A stretch of 64,000 nt of DNA from Blastopirellula marina (GTDB lineage Bacteria; Planctomycetota; Planctomycetia; Pirellulales; Thermoguttaceae), in assembly GCA_020721965.1 (NCBI GenBank), contig DYLS01000003.1, positions 1 to 64,000 on the forward strand. Reading direction: 5' to 3'. The translations under genes and the position numbers were made by a program. The notes under the pieces are model-generated. The model saw nothing but the letters and a program-made list of their open reading frames with translations, did no database searches and was not told the DNA's origin. The stretch's first letter is position 1. Each line of letters opens with the position of its first letter. Below, one piece after another: positions 44,307 to 53,792 of the stretch.

Positions 44307-47300
44307 GGAAAACTTCCTCCGTTGCAGGGGGTTGCTCGGCGCGGGCTTGCTCGTGTTGGCGGATCCGCTCCATGGCCTTGCGGAACTCAACCGGGACGAC
44401 CTTCACGAATCGGCCGATCATGGCCGGCCACATCTCGAGAATCTGCCTCGCACGGCGGCTTCCGGTCATCCGTTCGTGCCGTTCAATCAGCCGCCGCAAC
44501 TCGATCTGATCGTCGGCAGCGTGAACGGTCTCGATATCCACCAGATCCAAATTGCAGAGCGTATCGAACAACTGATATTCGTCCAGAACGTATGCGATCC
44601 CGCCACTCATGCCGGCGGCGAAATTGCGTCCCGTCTTTCCCAACACGACGACCGTGCCGCCTGTCATGTACTCGCAGCCGTGATCTCCCAGGCCTTCCAC
44701 AACGGCGACGGCGCCGCTGTTTCGCACGGCAAAGCGTTCCCCCGCCACGCCATGGATGAAGACTTCCCCCGCCGTGGCCCCGTACAAGAGGGTATTCCCA
44801 ACGATCACGTTTTCAGCCGGATCGAATCTCGCATCCTCCGGTGTACGGACAATGATGCGGCCGCCCGACAAACCTTTGCCCAGATAGTCGTTCGCGTCGC
44901 CGATCAATTCCAAGGTGATGCCCGGTGCCAGGAACGCCCCAAAGCTCTGCCCTGCGGAACCGTGGAAGACCAGGTGGATGGAATCGTCGGGCAAACCTCT
45001 GGATCCGTTTTGCCGGACCACGTAGTAGCTGAGTCTGGTACCCACGCTACGATGGGTGTTGCGGATGGGCATTTCTAGTCGCGAGTGGCATTTTCCTTCG
45101 ATCGCGTCGCGCAGTTTCGGCAAGAGCGATTCGTCCAAGTGATCGCGGTGTTTATCCGTCGGCGGGCGGACGCAATGGCGCGGCGTTTCTGGGGGGACCT
45201 GCGGCTGAGCCAGGACGGCCGACAAATCCAATCCCTTGGCCTTCCAGTGATCGATCGCCGACCGCACCTTCAATCGCTCGGTTCGCCCCACCATATCCTC
45301 GAATCGGCGGAATCCCAGTTGCGACATAATCATGCGGATTTCTTCCGCCACGAAAATCAGATAACGTATCAAGTATTCGGCCTTGCCCGCAAAGCGATCG
45401 CGCAGGTCTCGCCGCTGGGTGGCGATTCCCACGGGACAGGTGCCGAGATGGCACTTGCGCATCAAGATGCAGCCCAGCGAGACCAGCGCCCCCGTACCGA
45501 AGCCGAAACGTTCGGCTCCCAACAGGGCACCGATCACAACGTCCCGCCCTGTCCGCATTTGACCGTCCACCTGAACGACGATCCGATCCCGCAGACCATT
45601 GAGCAGAAGCGTTTGCTGCGTCTCGGACAACCCCAGCTCCCAGGGAATACCCGCGTGCTTGATGGAAGACAGAGGGCTGGCACCCGTCCCGCCGTCGTGA
45701 CCACTGATCAGGACCTCATCCGCGTTTCCTTTGGCCACACCCGCCGCTACCGTTCCGACCCCTACCTCGGCCACCAATTTGACCGAGACTTTGGCCTTGG
45801 GATTGGCGGATTTCAAATCGTAGATCAATTGCGCCAGGTCTTCGATGGAGTAAATGTCGTGGTGGGGCGCGGGCGAAATGAGGGACACTCCCGGCGTCGC
45901 GTGCCGCAACCGAGCGATCTCTTCGGTCACCTTGTGTCCCGGCAGTTGTCCTCCCTCCCCGGGCTTAGCGCCCTGGGCCATCTTGATCTGCAATATCTTG
46001 GCCTGCGAGAGATATTCGATCGTGACCCCGAACCGCGCGCTGGCGACCTGCTTGATCCCGCAATTCATGCTGTCCCCATTGGCATCGGTCTGATACCGCC
46101 GCGGGTCTTCGCCCCCCTCGCCGGTATTCGACATCGCTCCCAAACGATTCATCGCCAAGGCCAACGTCTCGTGAGCTTCCGCACTGATGGAACCATGGGA
46201 CATGGCGCCGGTATAGAATCGCTTGACGATCTCGGACGCTGGTTCCACTTGATCGAGCGGCACAGGCTCGCCCGGCTCGAATTCGAAAAGTCCGCGTAGG
46301 GTGCACAGCTCGCGATTTTGACGATTCACCCGATCCGCGAATTCCAGGTACTTTTCCCACGAGTTTTCGATCACCGCGTGCTGAAGCTTGGTGACGGTTT
46401 CGGCGTTCCAAAGGTGATATTCTCCGTCGACCCGCTCTTGGTATTCGCCCCCGAAATCGAGCGGGAGTTGTCCCGGGATCGGCATCTCGAAGGCGCTGGA
46501 ATGACGTTTGAGCGATTCCTCCGCGATCTGCTCCAACCCAAGCCCGCCGATCCTCGATGGCGTACCGGCAAAATAGAGATCCACCACCTGGGACTGAAGC
46601 CCTACTGCCTCGAATTGCTGGGCAGCATGGTAGCTTCGCAGCGTAGAGATACCCATTTTGGACATCGTCTTCAGGATGCCCTTATTGATTGCGGTAATGT
46701 ATTGATCGATAGCCTCATCCGCGCTGGCAATGGTCGGCAAATCGCCCTCGCAGTGCAATTTCTTAATCGCCTCGAAGGCCAGATAGGGGTTGATCGCGTT
46801 CGCGCCATACCCGCAGAGGAGGCAGAAATGCATCACCTCACGCGGCTCGCCACTCTCCACCACGACGCCGACCTCGTCGCGCAGCCGTCGGCGCAGGAGT
46901 CCGTGATGCAATGCCGCGGTCGCCAGAAGGGACGGAATGGGGGCGTTTCGTTCGTCGGCGTCGCGGTCGCTGATGATCAGCAGCGAGGCCCCATCTTGAA
47001 TCGCTCTTTCCGCCTCGCCCAACATGCGATCCAACGCCTCTTTCAGAGCCGCGCCGGGCTGCGCATGATCGACCGGAAACAGAGCACGGATCGTAACGGT
47101 TTTCAGATCCGGATGATTGGCCTGTCGGAGCCTTGCAACGTCTTCGTTGGTCAAGATCGGATGGGTCAGCTTGAGTTGTCGGCAGTGCTCCGGCGTCTCA
47201 TCCAGTATATTGCGCTGCTTCCCGGCGAAGGCCATCAACGACATGACCAGGCCCTCGCGGAAGGGGTCGATGGGCGGGTTGGTGACCTGAGCAAACAGTT

Positions 47301-48858
47301 GCTTGAAATACGCAAACAAAAGTTTGGGACGACTTGACAAAATAGGCAGCGCCGCGTCGTTGCCCATGGATCCCACCGGATCTTGGGCATCGCGGGCCAT
47401 CGGACCAAGGATCAGGCTCAAGTCCTCACCGGTGTACCCAAACAACCGCAAACGTCGATTGGAGGTTTCGGGGTGATACTCCTCTTGCCGCACCGGCAAA
47501 AACAAGCCCCGCAATTCGATGCGATTCTGCTGGAGCCAGCGACGATAGGGGCGGCTTCGAGAAATGGTGCCTTTGATCTCGTTATCGGGAATGATCCGCT
47601 GTTCGAGCGTGTCCACCAAGAACATGCGTCCCGGCTGGAGCCGCCCCTTCTCCAAGATGCACTCGGCGGGGAAGTCCGCCACGCCCGTTTCGCTAGCCAA
47701 GACGGCCAGGCCGTCGGTAGTGACAAGGTATCGGGATGGTCGCAAGCCGTTACGGTCCAAGGTGCCGCCGACCAACCGCCCGTCCGTAAAAATCAAGGCG
47801 GCGGGACCGTCCCAAGGCTCCATGATGGCAGCGTGATACTCGTAGAACGCCCGCTTGTCCGTGCTGATGTGGTAGCGCGGACCGAAGGCTTCCGGCACCA
47901 TCATCATCAGAGCGTGAAGTGACGACCGCCCGGCTCGCACCAGAAGCTCCATGCAATTATCGAACGCGCCGGAATCGCTGGTTCCTGGCTCGACAATGGG
48001 CAAAAGATCGCTCAAATCCGAGCCTAAAAGCGGCGAGGCCAATTTCTTTTCGTGGGCCGCCAGGTGGTTGATATTACCTCGAAGCGTGTTGATCTCGCCG
48101 TTGTGCGCCACCATACGGAACGGCTGTGCCAGCTTCCAGCTGGGAAAAGTGTTCGTGCTGTAGCGCTGGTGCACAATCGCCAAGGCAGAACGAACCCGTT
48201 CATCATCCAGATCGGGGTAATAGGCAGTGAGTTGCGGCGCCAGGAACATCCCCTTGTACACAATGGTGATCGCCGAGAGGGAGGGGATATAAAAATCGGC
48301 GGCTTCGGGCCCAAGTTCTCGGCGTGCTCGATGCTCCATTCGCTTGCGGATCACGAATAACCGCCGCTCCAAGTCCTCTCCGACAAGCCCTCCGCCATCC
48401 ACAAAGAATTGGTAAATCAGCGGCTCGGAGGCTTTGGCAATCGGTCCCAGGCAATCGTTGCACGTCGGGACCTCACGGCGTCCCAGAATCTTCAGCCCCT
48501 CGCGGACGATTTCCGATTCCAGGATGGCCTCGCACCGCGTTCGGAGGCCATGATCTCGTGGCATAAAGGTCATGGCCACCCCGTAGCGGCCGCGGTCGGG
48601 GAGACCGAAATGGTTTTCGTCGGCCACCTCGAGGAAAAAGTTGTGAGGAACCTGGAACAGGATGCCCGCCCCGTCACCCGTCGTCTCATCCGCCACGGCA
48701 GCCCCGCGGTGCATCAAGTTGACGAGGATCTGTTTCCCCAGCTCCAAAATGCGGTGTTCCTGTGCCCCCGAGATGTTGACGACGGCGCCCACGCCACAAG
48801 CGTCATGCTCGAATTCGGGAGCGTACATCAGTTTGGGGCCGGTTAACGGGGTTTCCAT
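44299..48858 (-). CDS. gltB: Glutamate synthase large subunit
   Basis: A 1519-residue GltB, which makes two glutamates from glutamine and 2-oxoglutarate. The class II glutamine amidotransferase domain begins near C21 (HDACGVGAVV), the expected nucleophile after removal of a short propeptide. A central domain follows, then the FMN-binding synthase barrel (about 850-1220) with CHLGTCPVGIATQ carrying the 3Fe-4S ligands, and the C-terminal GXGXG beta helix (about 1290-1480). The start is ATG 48858; open frame continues to 49119 without family sequence. With gltD it forms the main ammonia-assimilation operon. Confidence 0.97.
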   Translation of the reverse strand: METPLTGPKLMYAPEFEHDACGVGAVVNISGAQEHRILELGKQILVNLMHRGAAVADETTGDGAGILFQVPHNFFLEVADENHFGLPDRGRYGVAMTFMPRDHGLRTRCEAILESEIVREGLKILGRREVPTCNDCLGPIAKASEPLIYQFFVDGGGLVGEDLERRLFVIRKRMEHRARRELGPEAADFYIPSLSAITIVYKGMFLAPQLTAYYPDLDDERVRSALAIVHQRYSTNTFPSWKLAQPFRMVAHNGEINTLRGNINHLAAHEKKLASPLLGSDLSDLLPIVEPGTSDSGAFDNCMELLVRAGRSSLHALMMMVPEAFGPRYHISTDKRAFYEYHAAIMEPWDGPAALIFTDGRLVGGTLDRNGLRPSRYLVTTDGLAVLASETGVADFPAECILEKGRLQPGRMFLVDTLEQRIIPDNEIKGTISRSRPYRRWLQQNRIELRGLFLPVRQEEYHPETSNRRLRLFGYTGEDLSLILGPMARDAQDPVGSMGNDAALPILSSRPKLLFAYFKQLFAQVTNPPIDPFREGLVMSLMAFAGKQRNILDETPEHCRQLKLTHPILTNEDVARLRQANHPDLKTVTIRALFPVDHAQPGAALKEALDRMLGEAERAIQDGASLLIISDRDADERNAPIPSLLATAALHHGLLRRRLRDEVGVVVESGEPREVMHFCLLCGYGANAINPYLAFEAIKKLHCEGDLPTIASADEAIDQYITAINKGILKTMSKMGISTLRSYHAAQQFEAVGLQSQVVDLYFAGTPSRIGGLGLEQIAEESLKRHSSAFEMPIPGQLPLDFGGEYQERVDGEYHLWNAETVTKLQHAVIENSWEKYLEFADRVNRQNRELCTLRGLFEFEPGEPVPLDQVEPASEIVKRFYTGAMSHGSISAEAHETLALAMNRLGAMSNTGEGGEDPRRYQTDANGDSMNCGIKQVASARFGVTIEYLSQAKILQIKMAQGAKPGEGGQLPGHKVTEEIARLRHATPGVSLISPAPHHDIYSIEDLAQLIYDLKSANPKAKVSVKLVAEVGVGTVAAGVAKGNADEVLISGHDGGTGASPLSSIKHAGIPWELGLSETQQTLLLNGLRDRIVVQVDGQMRTGRDVVIGALLGAERFGFGTGALVSLGCILMRKCHLGTCPVGIATQRRDLRDRFAGKAEYLIRYLIFVAEEIRMIMSQLGFRRFEDMVGRTERLKVRSAIDHWKAKGLDLSAVLAQPQVPPETPRHCVRPPTDKHRDHLDESLLPKLRDAIEGKCHSRLEMPIRNTHRSVGTRLSYYVVRQNGSRGLPDDSIHLVFHGSAGQSFGAFLAPGITLELIGDANDYLGKGLSGGRIIVRTPEDARFDPAENVIVGNTLLYGATAGEVFIHGVAGERFAVRNSGAVAVVEGLGDHGCEYMTGGTVVVLGKTGRNFAAGMSGGIAYVLDEYQLFDTLCNLDLVDIETVHAADDQIELRRLIERHERMTGSRRARQILEMWPAMIGRFVKVVPVEFRKAMERIRQHEQARAEQPPATEEVFHG

Positions 48859-49031
48859 AGCGAATGATTTTCCTTGGTCAATGGTAGGCAAAAACAGGCC
48901 ACTGTCCCGTGCCACTTCGGATGGGACATCGCTCCATGGCGGCTTTTCGCATTTTAAACAATTTGCCACCCCGAACGTCAGACGCCCCCTTGCGACGCCA
49001 CACAATGCCTGACAGCTCCGCAATCGCGAGG

Positions 49032-49188
49032 GCAACCGTTCACCGCGCGAATAATGCGGGAAACGCGGGGTTTTCAGCAGCCGCTTGGCACAAAAAAGGC
49101 TCTGCCCGCAGTCACCCATTACCTACGGCGACCATGAGATGTTGTGGTCCGCGCTGCACGACACCGCGAATGTCCCGTGAACGGTTAT
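49032..49188 (+). repeat. ~155-bp inverted-end repeat, copy 3
   Basis: Starts GCAACCGTTCACCG and ends CCCGTGAACGGTTATTC. The interior (GGGAAACGCGGGGTTTTCAG, CGACCATGAGATGTTGTGG) aligns with 18976-19129. It lies upstream of gltB. Confidence 0.7.
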
Positions 49189-49406
49189 TCGCGCAGTCAA
49201 CTCGACGGCCCTGGCTGGCAGCTCTTCCAAGTGTAGAAATACAATGGCCAGACCACCCAGGTTCCTCCTGCCATACGCATTATAGGCAAAAAAAGGCATG
49301 ATGCTTTAAGGATACAGCGCTAGTGGCCGTCATTCCAGTGGACTTGACGGACGAAGGGCAGGCCAGCAAGCTAGCTTCAATTATCGCATTGGGTAGTCGT
49401 TTATCG

Positions 49407-49625
49407 TTTTGGGCAGTCGTTCACAGGGATTGTCCGCACTGCGAAACCGCTTGTCCTCCCGTCATTTCGTCCTCCTGTCACTGCGAGCGAAGCGAGGAAT
49501 CTTCTCAACAGGGATCAAGATTTCTCTTCGCTGGCGCTTGTCGAAGTGACACTCCTGGCGATTGTCGAAATGACATTCCTGACGCTCGGCCTCCTGTCAT
49601 TTCGAGCGAAGCGAGAAATCTTGTG
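49407..49625. repeat. GAGCGAAGCGAG hairpin repeat, copy 1
   Basis: Contains CTGCGAGCGAAGCGAGGAAT and TTTCGAGCGAAGCGAGAAAT, with opposing AGATTTCTCTTCGCTGGCG and TGTCGAAATGAC segments that can fold into a long hairpin. It aligns with 53473-53640, including the flank GTCGTTCACA. Similar motifs are widespread in unrelated bacteria. Confidence 0.75.
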
Positions 49626-49860
49626 GTGCCCCACCGCCATTGGACACCGCTATATCTTCCGTTTAGAAGTCGCGGTCACTACTGTATGCTGTGCCTCAAT
49701 GGGCGCGTGCAATGAGAGTAGGCCACCGGGAAAACTCTTTGTCTTGTACAAAATCTGCATTCGATGCCACGTGTGTATCCTGCGCGCAACGCCTATCTTT
49801 CTCAAAATTATTATCCTTCGCCAGATCATTATGCTTTCTCAAATCTTTGCTCTTCTCAAA

Positions 49861-49896
49861 TCTTTATCCGGCATCAAATCTTTATCCGGCATCAAA
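49861..49896. repeat. 18-base perfect tandem duplication
   Basis: TCTTTATCCGGCATCAAA occurs twice in a row (49861-49878, 49879-49896). The second copy contains the stop codon and last residues of the ComEA-like gene. Confidence 0.9.
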
Positions 49897-50319
49897 TCGG
49901 TCATCACTCTCACCGCGATCCCCCTCGTGAGGACGGTTTTCGGATTCCCCGCTGAACGAGAAGTAGGGTCTGAGCTTCGTCAAGGTTTTCAATCCCAAGC
50001 CGGGCACTTTCAGCAAATCCTCCGGTCTGGTGAACGGTCCGTTCTCCCGACGGAAGGCCACGATCCGCCTCGCCAGCGTTTCGCCGACTCCTGGGAGTTG
50101 CGCGATTTCCGGCCAGTCGGCCGAGTTGACATCCACGCGAAAATCGGCTCTCAACGGAGTTGCATACTCGAAATCGATGGTCTGCCGCGAGCAGCCCCCG
50201 TGAAGTACCCACCACAAAAAGATCGCCGCCCATGCCAGGCCGATTCCGGCAGCCAAGACCGCTTGCTCCCGGATATTCCACCACGATGAGTTCGTTTCCT
50301 GATGATGGTTTCGCTTCAT
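49882..50319 (-). CDS. ComEA-like helix-hairpin-helix membrane protein
   Basis: A 145-residue protein. A membrane helix (about residues 20-42, VLAAGIGLAWAAIFLWWVLHG) anchors a C-terminal ComEA-type domain: VDVNSADWPEIAQLPGVGETLARRIVAFR and GPFTRPEDLLKVPGLGLKTLTKLRPYF, two helix-hairpin-helix motifs that hold DNA without sequence preference. In competent bacteria ComEA binds incoming DNA; no other competence gene is in the window. ATG 50319 is used. The acidic C terminus ends inside an 18-base duplication. Confidence 0.85.
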   Translation of the reverse strand: MKRNHHQETNSSWWNIREQAVLAAGIGLAWAAIFLWWVLHGGCSRQTIDFEYATPLRADFRVDVNSADWPEIAQLPGVGETLARRIVAFRRENGPFTRPEDLLKVPGLGLKTLTKLRPYFSFSGESENRPHEGDRGESDDRFDAG

Positions 50320-50561
50320 GCCCGACTCTCGCAACTCACCGCCGCCATTATTCTAGCAATCGCTTCCCGGACCGGATTGCGACTGCGGATTACCGCAGCC
50401 ACAATTGCCCCTACCCCGGTCGCCTGACCAAGCGCGCGTCTGTCGATCATAATAGACCGGTGACTCCACGAATAGTTGATCCGCGGATCGATCCTACCCG
50501 TTCCACCTGGGAACCGGACACGCGGCACACAATAGATCGACAACCCAAAAGGAGGGCGTCC

Positions 50562-51503
50562 ATGGCCCGAGATTATCGCCAAATAGCTTGGGAACCGGAA
50601 TTAGATGAGGCGGTGCGTCACCTTGCCGAAGTTGCCAAGCACGAGGATTTGGATCCGGATGGCGACGTGACATCCCGGTCGCTAATTCCGCCCGAACGCA
50701 CGGGTGCAGCACGCCTCGTCCTTCGGGAGGAGGCTGTGGCGGCGGGATTGCCAGCAGTCCCCATTTGGCTTGCCACCTATTCCGAAACGCTCCGCTGGCG
50801 TGCCGCGGCACAAGACGGGACGAGGCTTGCCGCAGGTTGCGTATTGGGCGAAATCGCCGGGCCAGTCTTGGACATTTTGCAATCCGAACGCACGCTGTTG
50901 AACTTCCTCTCGCACCTGTTTGGCATTGCGACGCGGACTGCCGAATTCGTGGCAGCCATCGCCGGTACATCTTCCCGGATTTACGACACGCGCAAGACCA
51001 CGCCGGGATGGCGTCTGCTGGAAAAGTACGCCGTGCGGTGCGGCGGCGGGAGAAATCATCGCACGAACCTCGCGGAGGCAATCTTGATCAAAGATAACCA
51101 TATTGCCTGCCTGGCACAGGAAAGGCAACTTTCGCCACCGGCGGCGGCCAGGGAAGCCGTGGCCCGGGCCAAATCGCGTTATCGTCCTGCCGAGGCCGGC
51201 GGGAAAGAATGCTCGGAACATCACCTGCCGCTCCTCGAAGTGGAGGTGGATACGCTCGAGCAATTGCGGGCCGTGCTTTCCGAACGCCCGGATATCGTCC
51301 TCCTGGACAACATGAAGCCGGATCAACTGGCGGAGGCGGTCCGCCTTCGCGATGGGATGGCCCCAGAGGTGGCGCTGGAGGCATCCGGCGGCGTGCGGCT
51401 GAGCAGCGTCCGGGCCATTGCCGAGACGGGCGTGGATCGAATCAGCGTGGGTGCCCTAACCCAGGGGGCCCCCACTGTGGATATCGGCCTAGATTGGCTG
51501 TGA
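50562..51503 (+). CDS. nadC: Nicotinate-nucleotide pyrophosphorylase (QPRTase)
   Basis: A 313-residue enzyme of NAD synthesis that turns quinolinate and PRPP into nicotinate mononucleotide. Signature blocks: GDVTSRSLIPPERTGAARLVLREE at the start, SERTLLNFLSHLFGIAT, the quinolinate-binding YDTRKTTPGWRLLEKYAVRCGGGRNHR, IKDNHI, and the phosphate-binding LLDNMKPDQ and EASGGVRLSSV. Near the usual family length (about 280-300), with a slightly longer middle loop. ATG 50562 has AAAAGGAGGG upstream. No nadA or nadB is beside it. Confidence 0.96.
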   Translation: MARDYRQIAWEPELDEAVRHLAEVAKHEDLDPDGDVTSRSLIPPERTGAARLVLREEAVAAGLPAVPIWLATYSETLRWRAAAQDGTRLAAGCVLGEIAGPVLDILQSERTLLNFLSHLFGIATRTAEFVAAIAGTSSRIYDTRKTTPGWRLLEKYAVRCGGGRNHRTNLAEAILIKDNHIACLAQERQLSPPAAAREAVARAKSRYRPAEAGGKECSEHHLPLLEVEVDTLEQLRAVLSERPDIVLLDNMKPDQLAEAVRLRDGMAPEVALEASGGVRLSSVRAIAETGVDRISVGALTQGAPTVDIGLDWL

Positions 51504-51564
51504 CCTGCGACGGACCACAGTGTGCGGCACGAAGCACCAGCGGTACGCAAGCGAGTGCTGGTCT

Positions 51565-52152
51565 TCAGAGCACACCCTTCGTGCTGGGGATGCCGGTCCC
51601 GCGGGGGTCGGGTTCCACGGCCTGCCGAATCGCCCGTGCGGCCGCCTTGAAGATCGATTCCGCGATGTGATGACCGTTCTTGCCGTAGTGCAATTGGATA
51701 TGCACGTTCGCGGCAGCGTTGTTGGCAAAGGCCTGCCAAAACTCGGCCACCAATTCGGCGTCGAATTCTCCGATCTTGGGGTGGGGAAATGCGGCTCGAA
51801 ACACAAGCATGGGCCGACCGCCGAAATCGACGGCCACCGTAGTTAGGGACTCTTCCATGGGCAAGGTCCAGTGCCCGTAGCGACGGATCCCGCTCTTCTC
51901 CCCCAAGGCCGAGGCGAAGGCCCGCCCCAGAACGATCCCCACATCCTCCACCGTGTGGTGCGCGTCGATGTGAAGGTCCCCCTGAGCCTGGACTGCCAGA
52001 TCGACGCAGCCATGTTTAGCGAACAGGGTGAGCATGTGATCGAAGAACCCGACCCCCGTTCGGACCGAGGCCTTGCCCGTGCCATCCAGGTTCAACTCCA
52101 CGAGGATGCGGGTTTCCTGGGTATTCCGTTCCATCCGGACCTTACGTTCCAT
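51565..52152 (-). CDS. hisB: Imidazoleglycerol-phosphate dehydratase
   Basis: A 195-residue HisB (monofunctional type), sixth step of histidine synthesis. Family features: [19 protein letters not shown] at the start, [14 protein letters not shown], manganese-binding [11 protein letters not shown] and the second motif [15 protein letters not shown]. The length matches the usual dehydratase without a phosphatase domain. ATG 52152 is chosen; ATG 52134 is also possible. hisC lies 130 bases upstream on the same strand. Confidence 0.96.
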   Translation of the reverse strand: MERKVRMERNTQETRILVELNLDGTGKASVRTGVGFFDHMLTLFAKHGCVDLAVQAQGDLHIDAHHTVEDVGIVLGRAFASALGEKSGIRRYGHWTLPMEESLTTVAVDFGGRPMLVFRAAFPHPKIGEFDAELVAEFWQAFANNAAANVHIQLHYGKNGHHIAESIFKAAARAIRQAVEPDPRGTGIPSTKGVL

Positions 52153-52282
52153 GAGTGGTTTCTCTCTTTTGATCGAGCGAATCGCTCGCCCCTGCGCCGC
52201 ATCCGCATTTGAAAACTTAGGATGGGTGGGACGATGCGTGGCGATCGGATTGGGCGGCGTGGGGTTCTCGCGCGGATAACCC

Positions 52283-53371
52283 TTACACCAGTCGCCGCGT
52301 CTCCGAAAGGAGGGTGTCGATCTCGGCGTCGGTACCCACCGTAATTCGCAGGCCGTCACCCCATCGCGGATAAACCATGTAACGTACAAGTATCTTTCGC
52401 TTTTTCAGTTCCGCGAAAAGGTCCGCGGCCGGTCGCGCTGGGTGCGTGCACCACACAAAATTGGCTTGCGAGTTCACGACCGCAAAACCGAGTTGACCTA
52501 GTCCCTCGGCAAGCCGCCGCCGCGTAGCGAGGATTTTCTCGCGGTTTTCACGACGCCAAGCTTGATCCTCGATCGCCGCCGTCGCCCCCGCGATGGACAG
52601 GGCGTCGCAATTGTAGGAGTCCTTGACCTTGCGAAGCTGTCGAATGATATCGGGATGGGCCACCAGGTAACCGAAGCGTAAACCTGCCGAAGCATACGAT
52701 TTACTCAGCGTGCGCGATACGAGAATCCGCTTGTTTCGTCGGACCGCCTCCAGGCAGTTACTTTCGGCAAAATCGGCGTAGGCCTCGTCCACCACAAGGG
52801 GGCAGGATAGCCGTTCCGCCATGGACTCGATCGTTGCTAAGGGAATCGCCGTACCCGAGGGGCTGTTCGGATTCGGGAGATAGCAGAGGCGCAGGTCCTC
52901 CCGTGGCCGAACAAACTCCTCTGATAAGGTCCAGTCGGGCTGGAAGGCTATCTCCTCGATGCGGGCCTCTTGCAGTTTGCCCAAAACGCCGTAAAGCAGA
53001 TAGCTGGGATAAGGGTAGCGGATGCAATGCCCACTGCCCACGAATGCCCGTGTGCATATCGTCAAGATGTCATCGCTGCCATTGCCGGCCAGAATCCAAT
53101 CCGGGTCGAAGCCGAGCACCCTTCCCGCGGCGACGCGAAACGCGGTGGCCAGCGGGTCAGGATATTTTTGTAGCCCGCGGCGAACAGCCCCTTCAATCGC
53201 CTCCACCACGCGGGGTGAGGGCGGGTAAGGATTCTCATTCGTGTTCAACTTGATGAAGCCGCCCTCCTGGGGTTGCTCGCCCGGGGTATATCCCTCCATC
53301 GCCCGGATATTGGCACGAAACAGCCTATCGATTCCGGGAGCGGACTGGCCATTGGTGTCGACTGGATTCAT
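52283..53371 (-). CDS. hisC: Histidinol-phosphate aminotransferase
   Basis: A 362-residue fold-type I PLP aminotransferase of the HisC family. Evidence: [15 protein letters not shown] at the N terminus, the cofactor region [12 protein letters not shown], the substrate loop [25 protein letters not shown], and the PLP lysine in [17 protein letters not shown]. The C-terminal [19 protein letters not shown] is typical. The start is unsure: ATG 53371 is used, ATG 53389 is possible. hisB follows; hisD is upstream, separated by two repeats. Confidence 0.95.
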   Translation of the reverse strand: MNPVDTNGQSAPGIDRLFRANIRAMEGYTPGEQPQEGGFIKLNTNENPYPPSPRVVEAIEGAVRRGLQKYPDPLATAFRVAAGRVLGFDPDWILAGNGSDDILTICTRAFVGSGHCIRYPYPSYLLYGVLGKLQEARIEEIAFQPDWTLSEEFVRPREDLRLCYLPNPNSPSGTAIPLATIESMAERLSCPLVVDEAYADFAESNCLEAVRRNKRILVSRTLSKSYASAGLRFGYLVAHPDIIRQLRKVKDSYNCDALSIAGATAAIEDQAWRRENREKILATRRRLAEGLGQLGFAVVNSQANFVWCTHPARPAADLFAELKKRKILVRYMVYPRWGDGLRITVGTDAEIDTLLSETRRLV

Positions 53372-53472
53372 GGACCTGTACACATCCATTGAGTGAAGGT
53401 TGGAACTGGAACAGTGAAGGTTGCGACTCGAAATAGGCAGCACGCCACGCTGGACCGGATCGCTTCTGCCGT

Positions 53473-53640
53473 AGTCGTTCACAAGGGTTCACGTCACTGC
53501 AAATCAGCTCGTTCTCTTGTCATTTCGAGCGAAGCGAGAAATCTTGCGAAGCGAGAAATCTTCTCGGCAGGGATTAAGATTTCTCCTCGCTGGCGATCGT
53601 CGAAATGACGTGCTTGTCGAAAGGACATTCCATTCCACAC
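53473..53640. repeat. GAGCGAAGCGAG hairpin repeat, copy 2
   Basis: TTTCGAGCGAAGCGAGAAAT followed by a partial repeat and by AAGATTTCTCCTCGCTGGCG and CGTCGAAATGACG, able to form a long hairpin. It aligns with 49407-49625. It lies between hisD and hisC. Confidence 0.75.
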
Positions 53641-53665
53641 TGAAGGAGCGTCTGAGCAATCCTTG

Positions 53666-53733
53666 GGAACCTCTGAACAACCCTCGTTGTTTCACAAATC
53701 TTTTCCGTTATAGCTCAGCCGTGAACGGTTACC
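53666..53733 (+). repeat. 68-base dispersed repeat, copy 2
   Basis: Matches the reverse complement of 14202-14269 apart from one indel and a few substitutions. Right end CCGTGAACGGTTACC. Confidence 0.8.
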
Positions 53734-53792
53734 TTCTGCCGTTTTGGGCGACTCGCGGCCCCTCGGTTTTCCGACCAGACGGGCAGAGCGGG

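Noticed and set aside
49279-49284. TATAAT -10-like box upstream of gltB
   Set aside because: No matching -35 at 16-18 bases, and 420 bases from the start codon; not enough to call a promoter.
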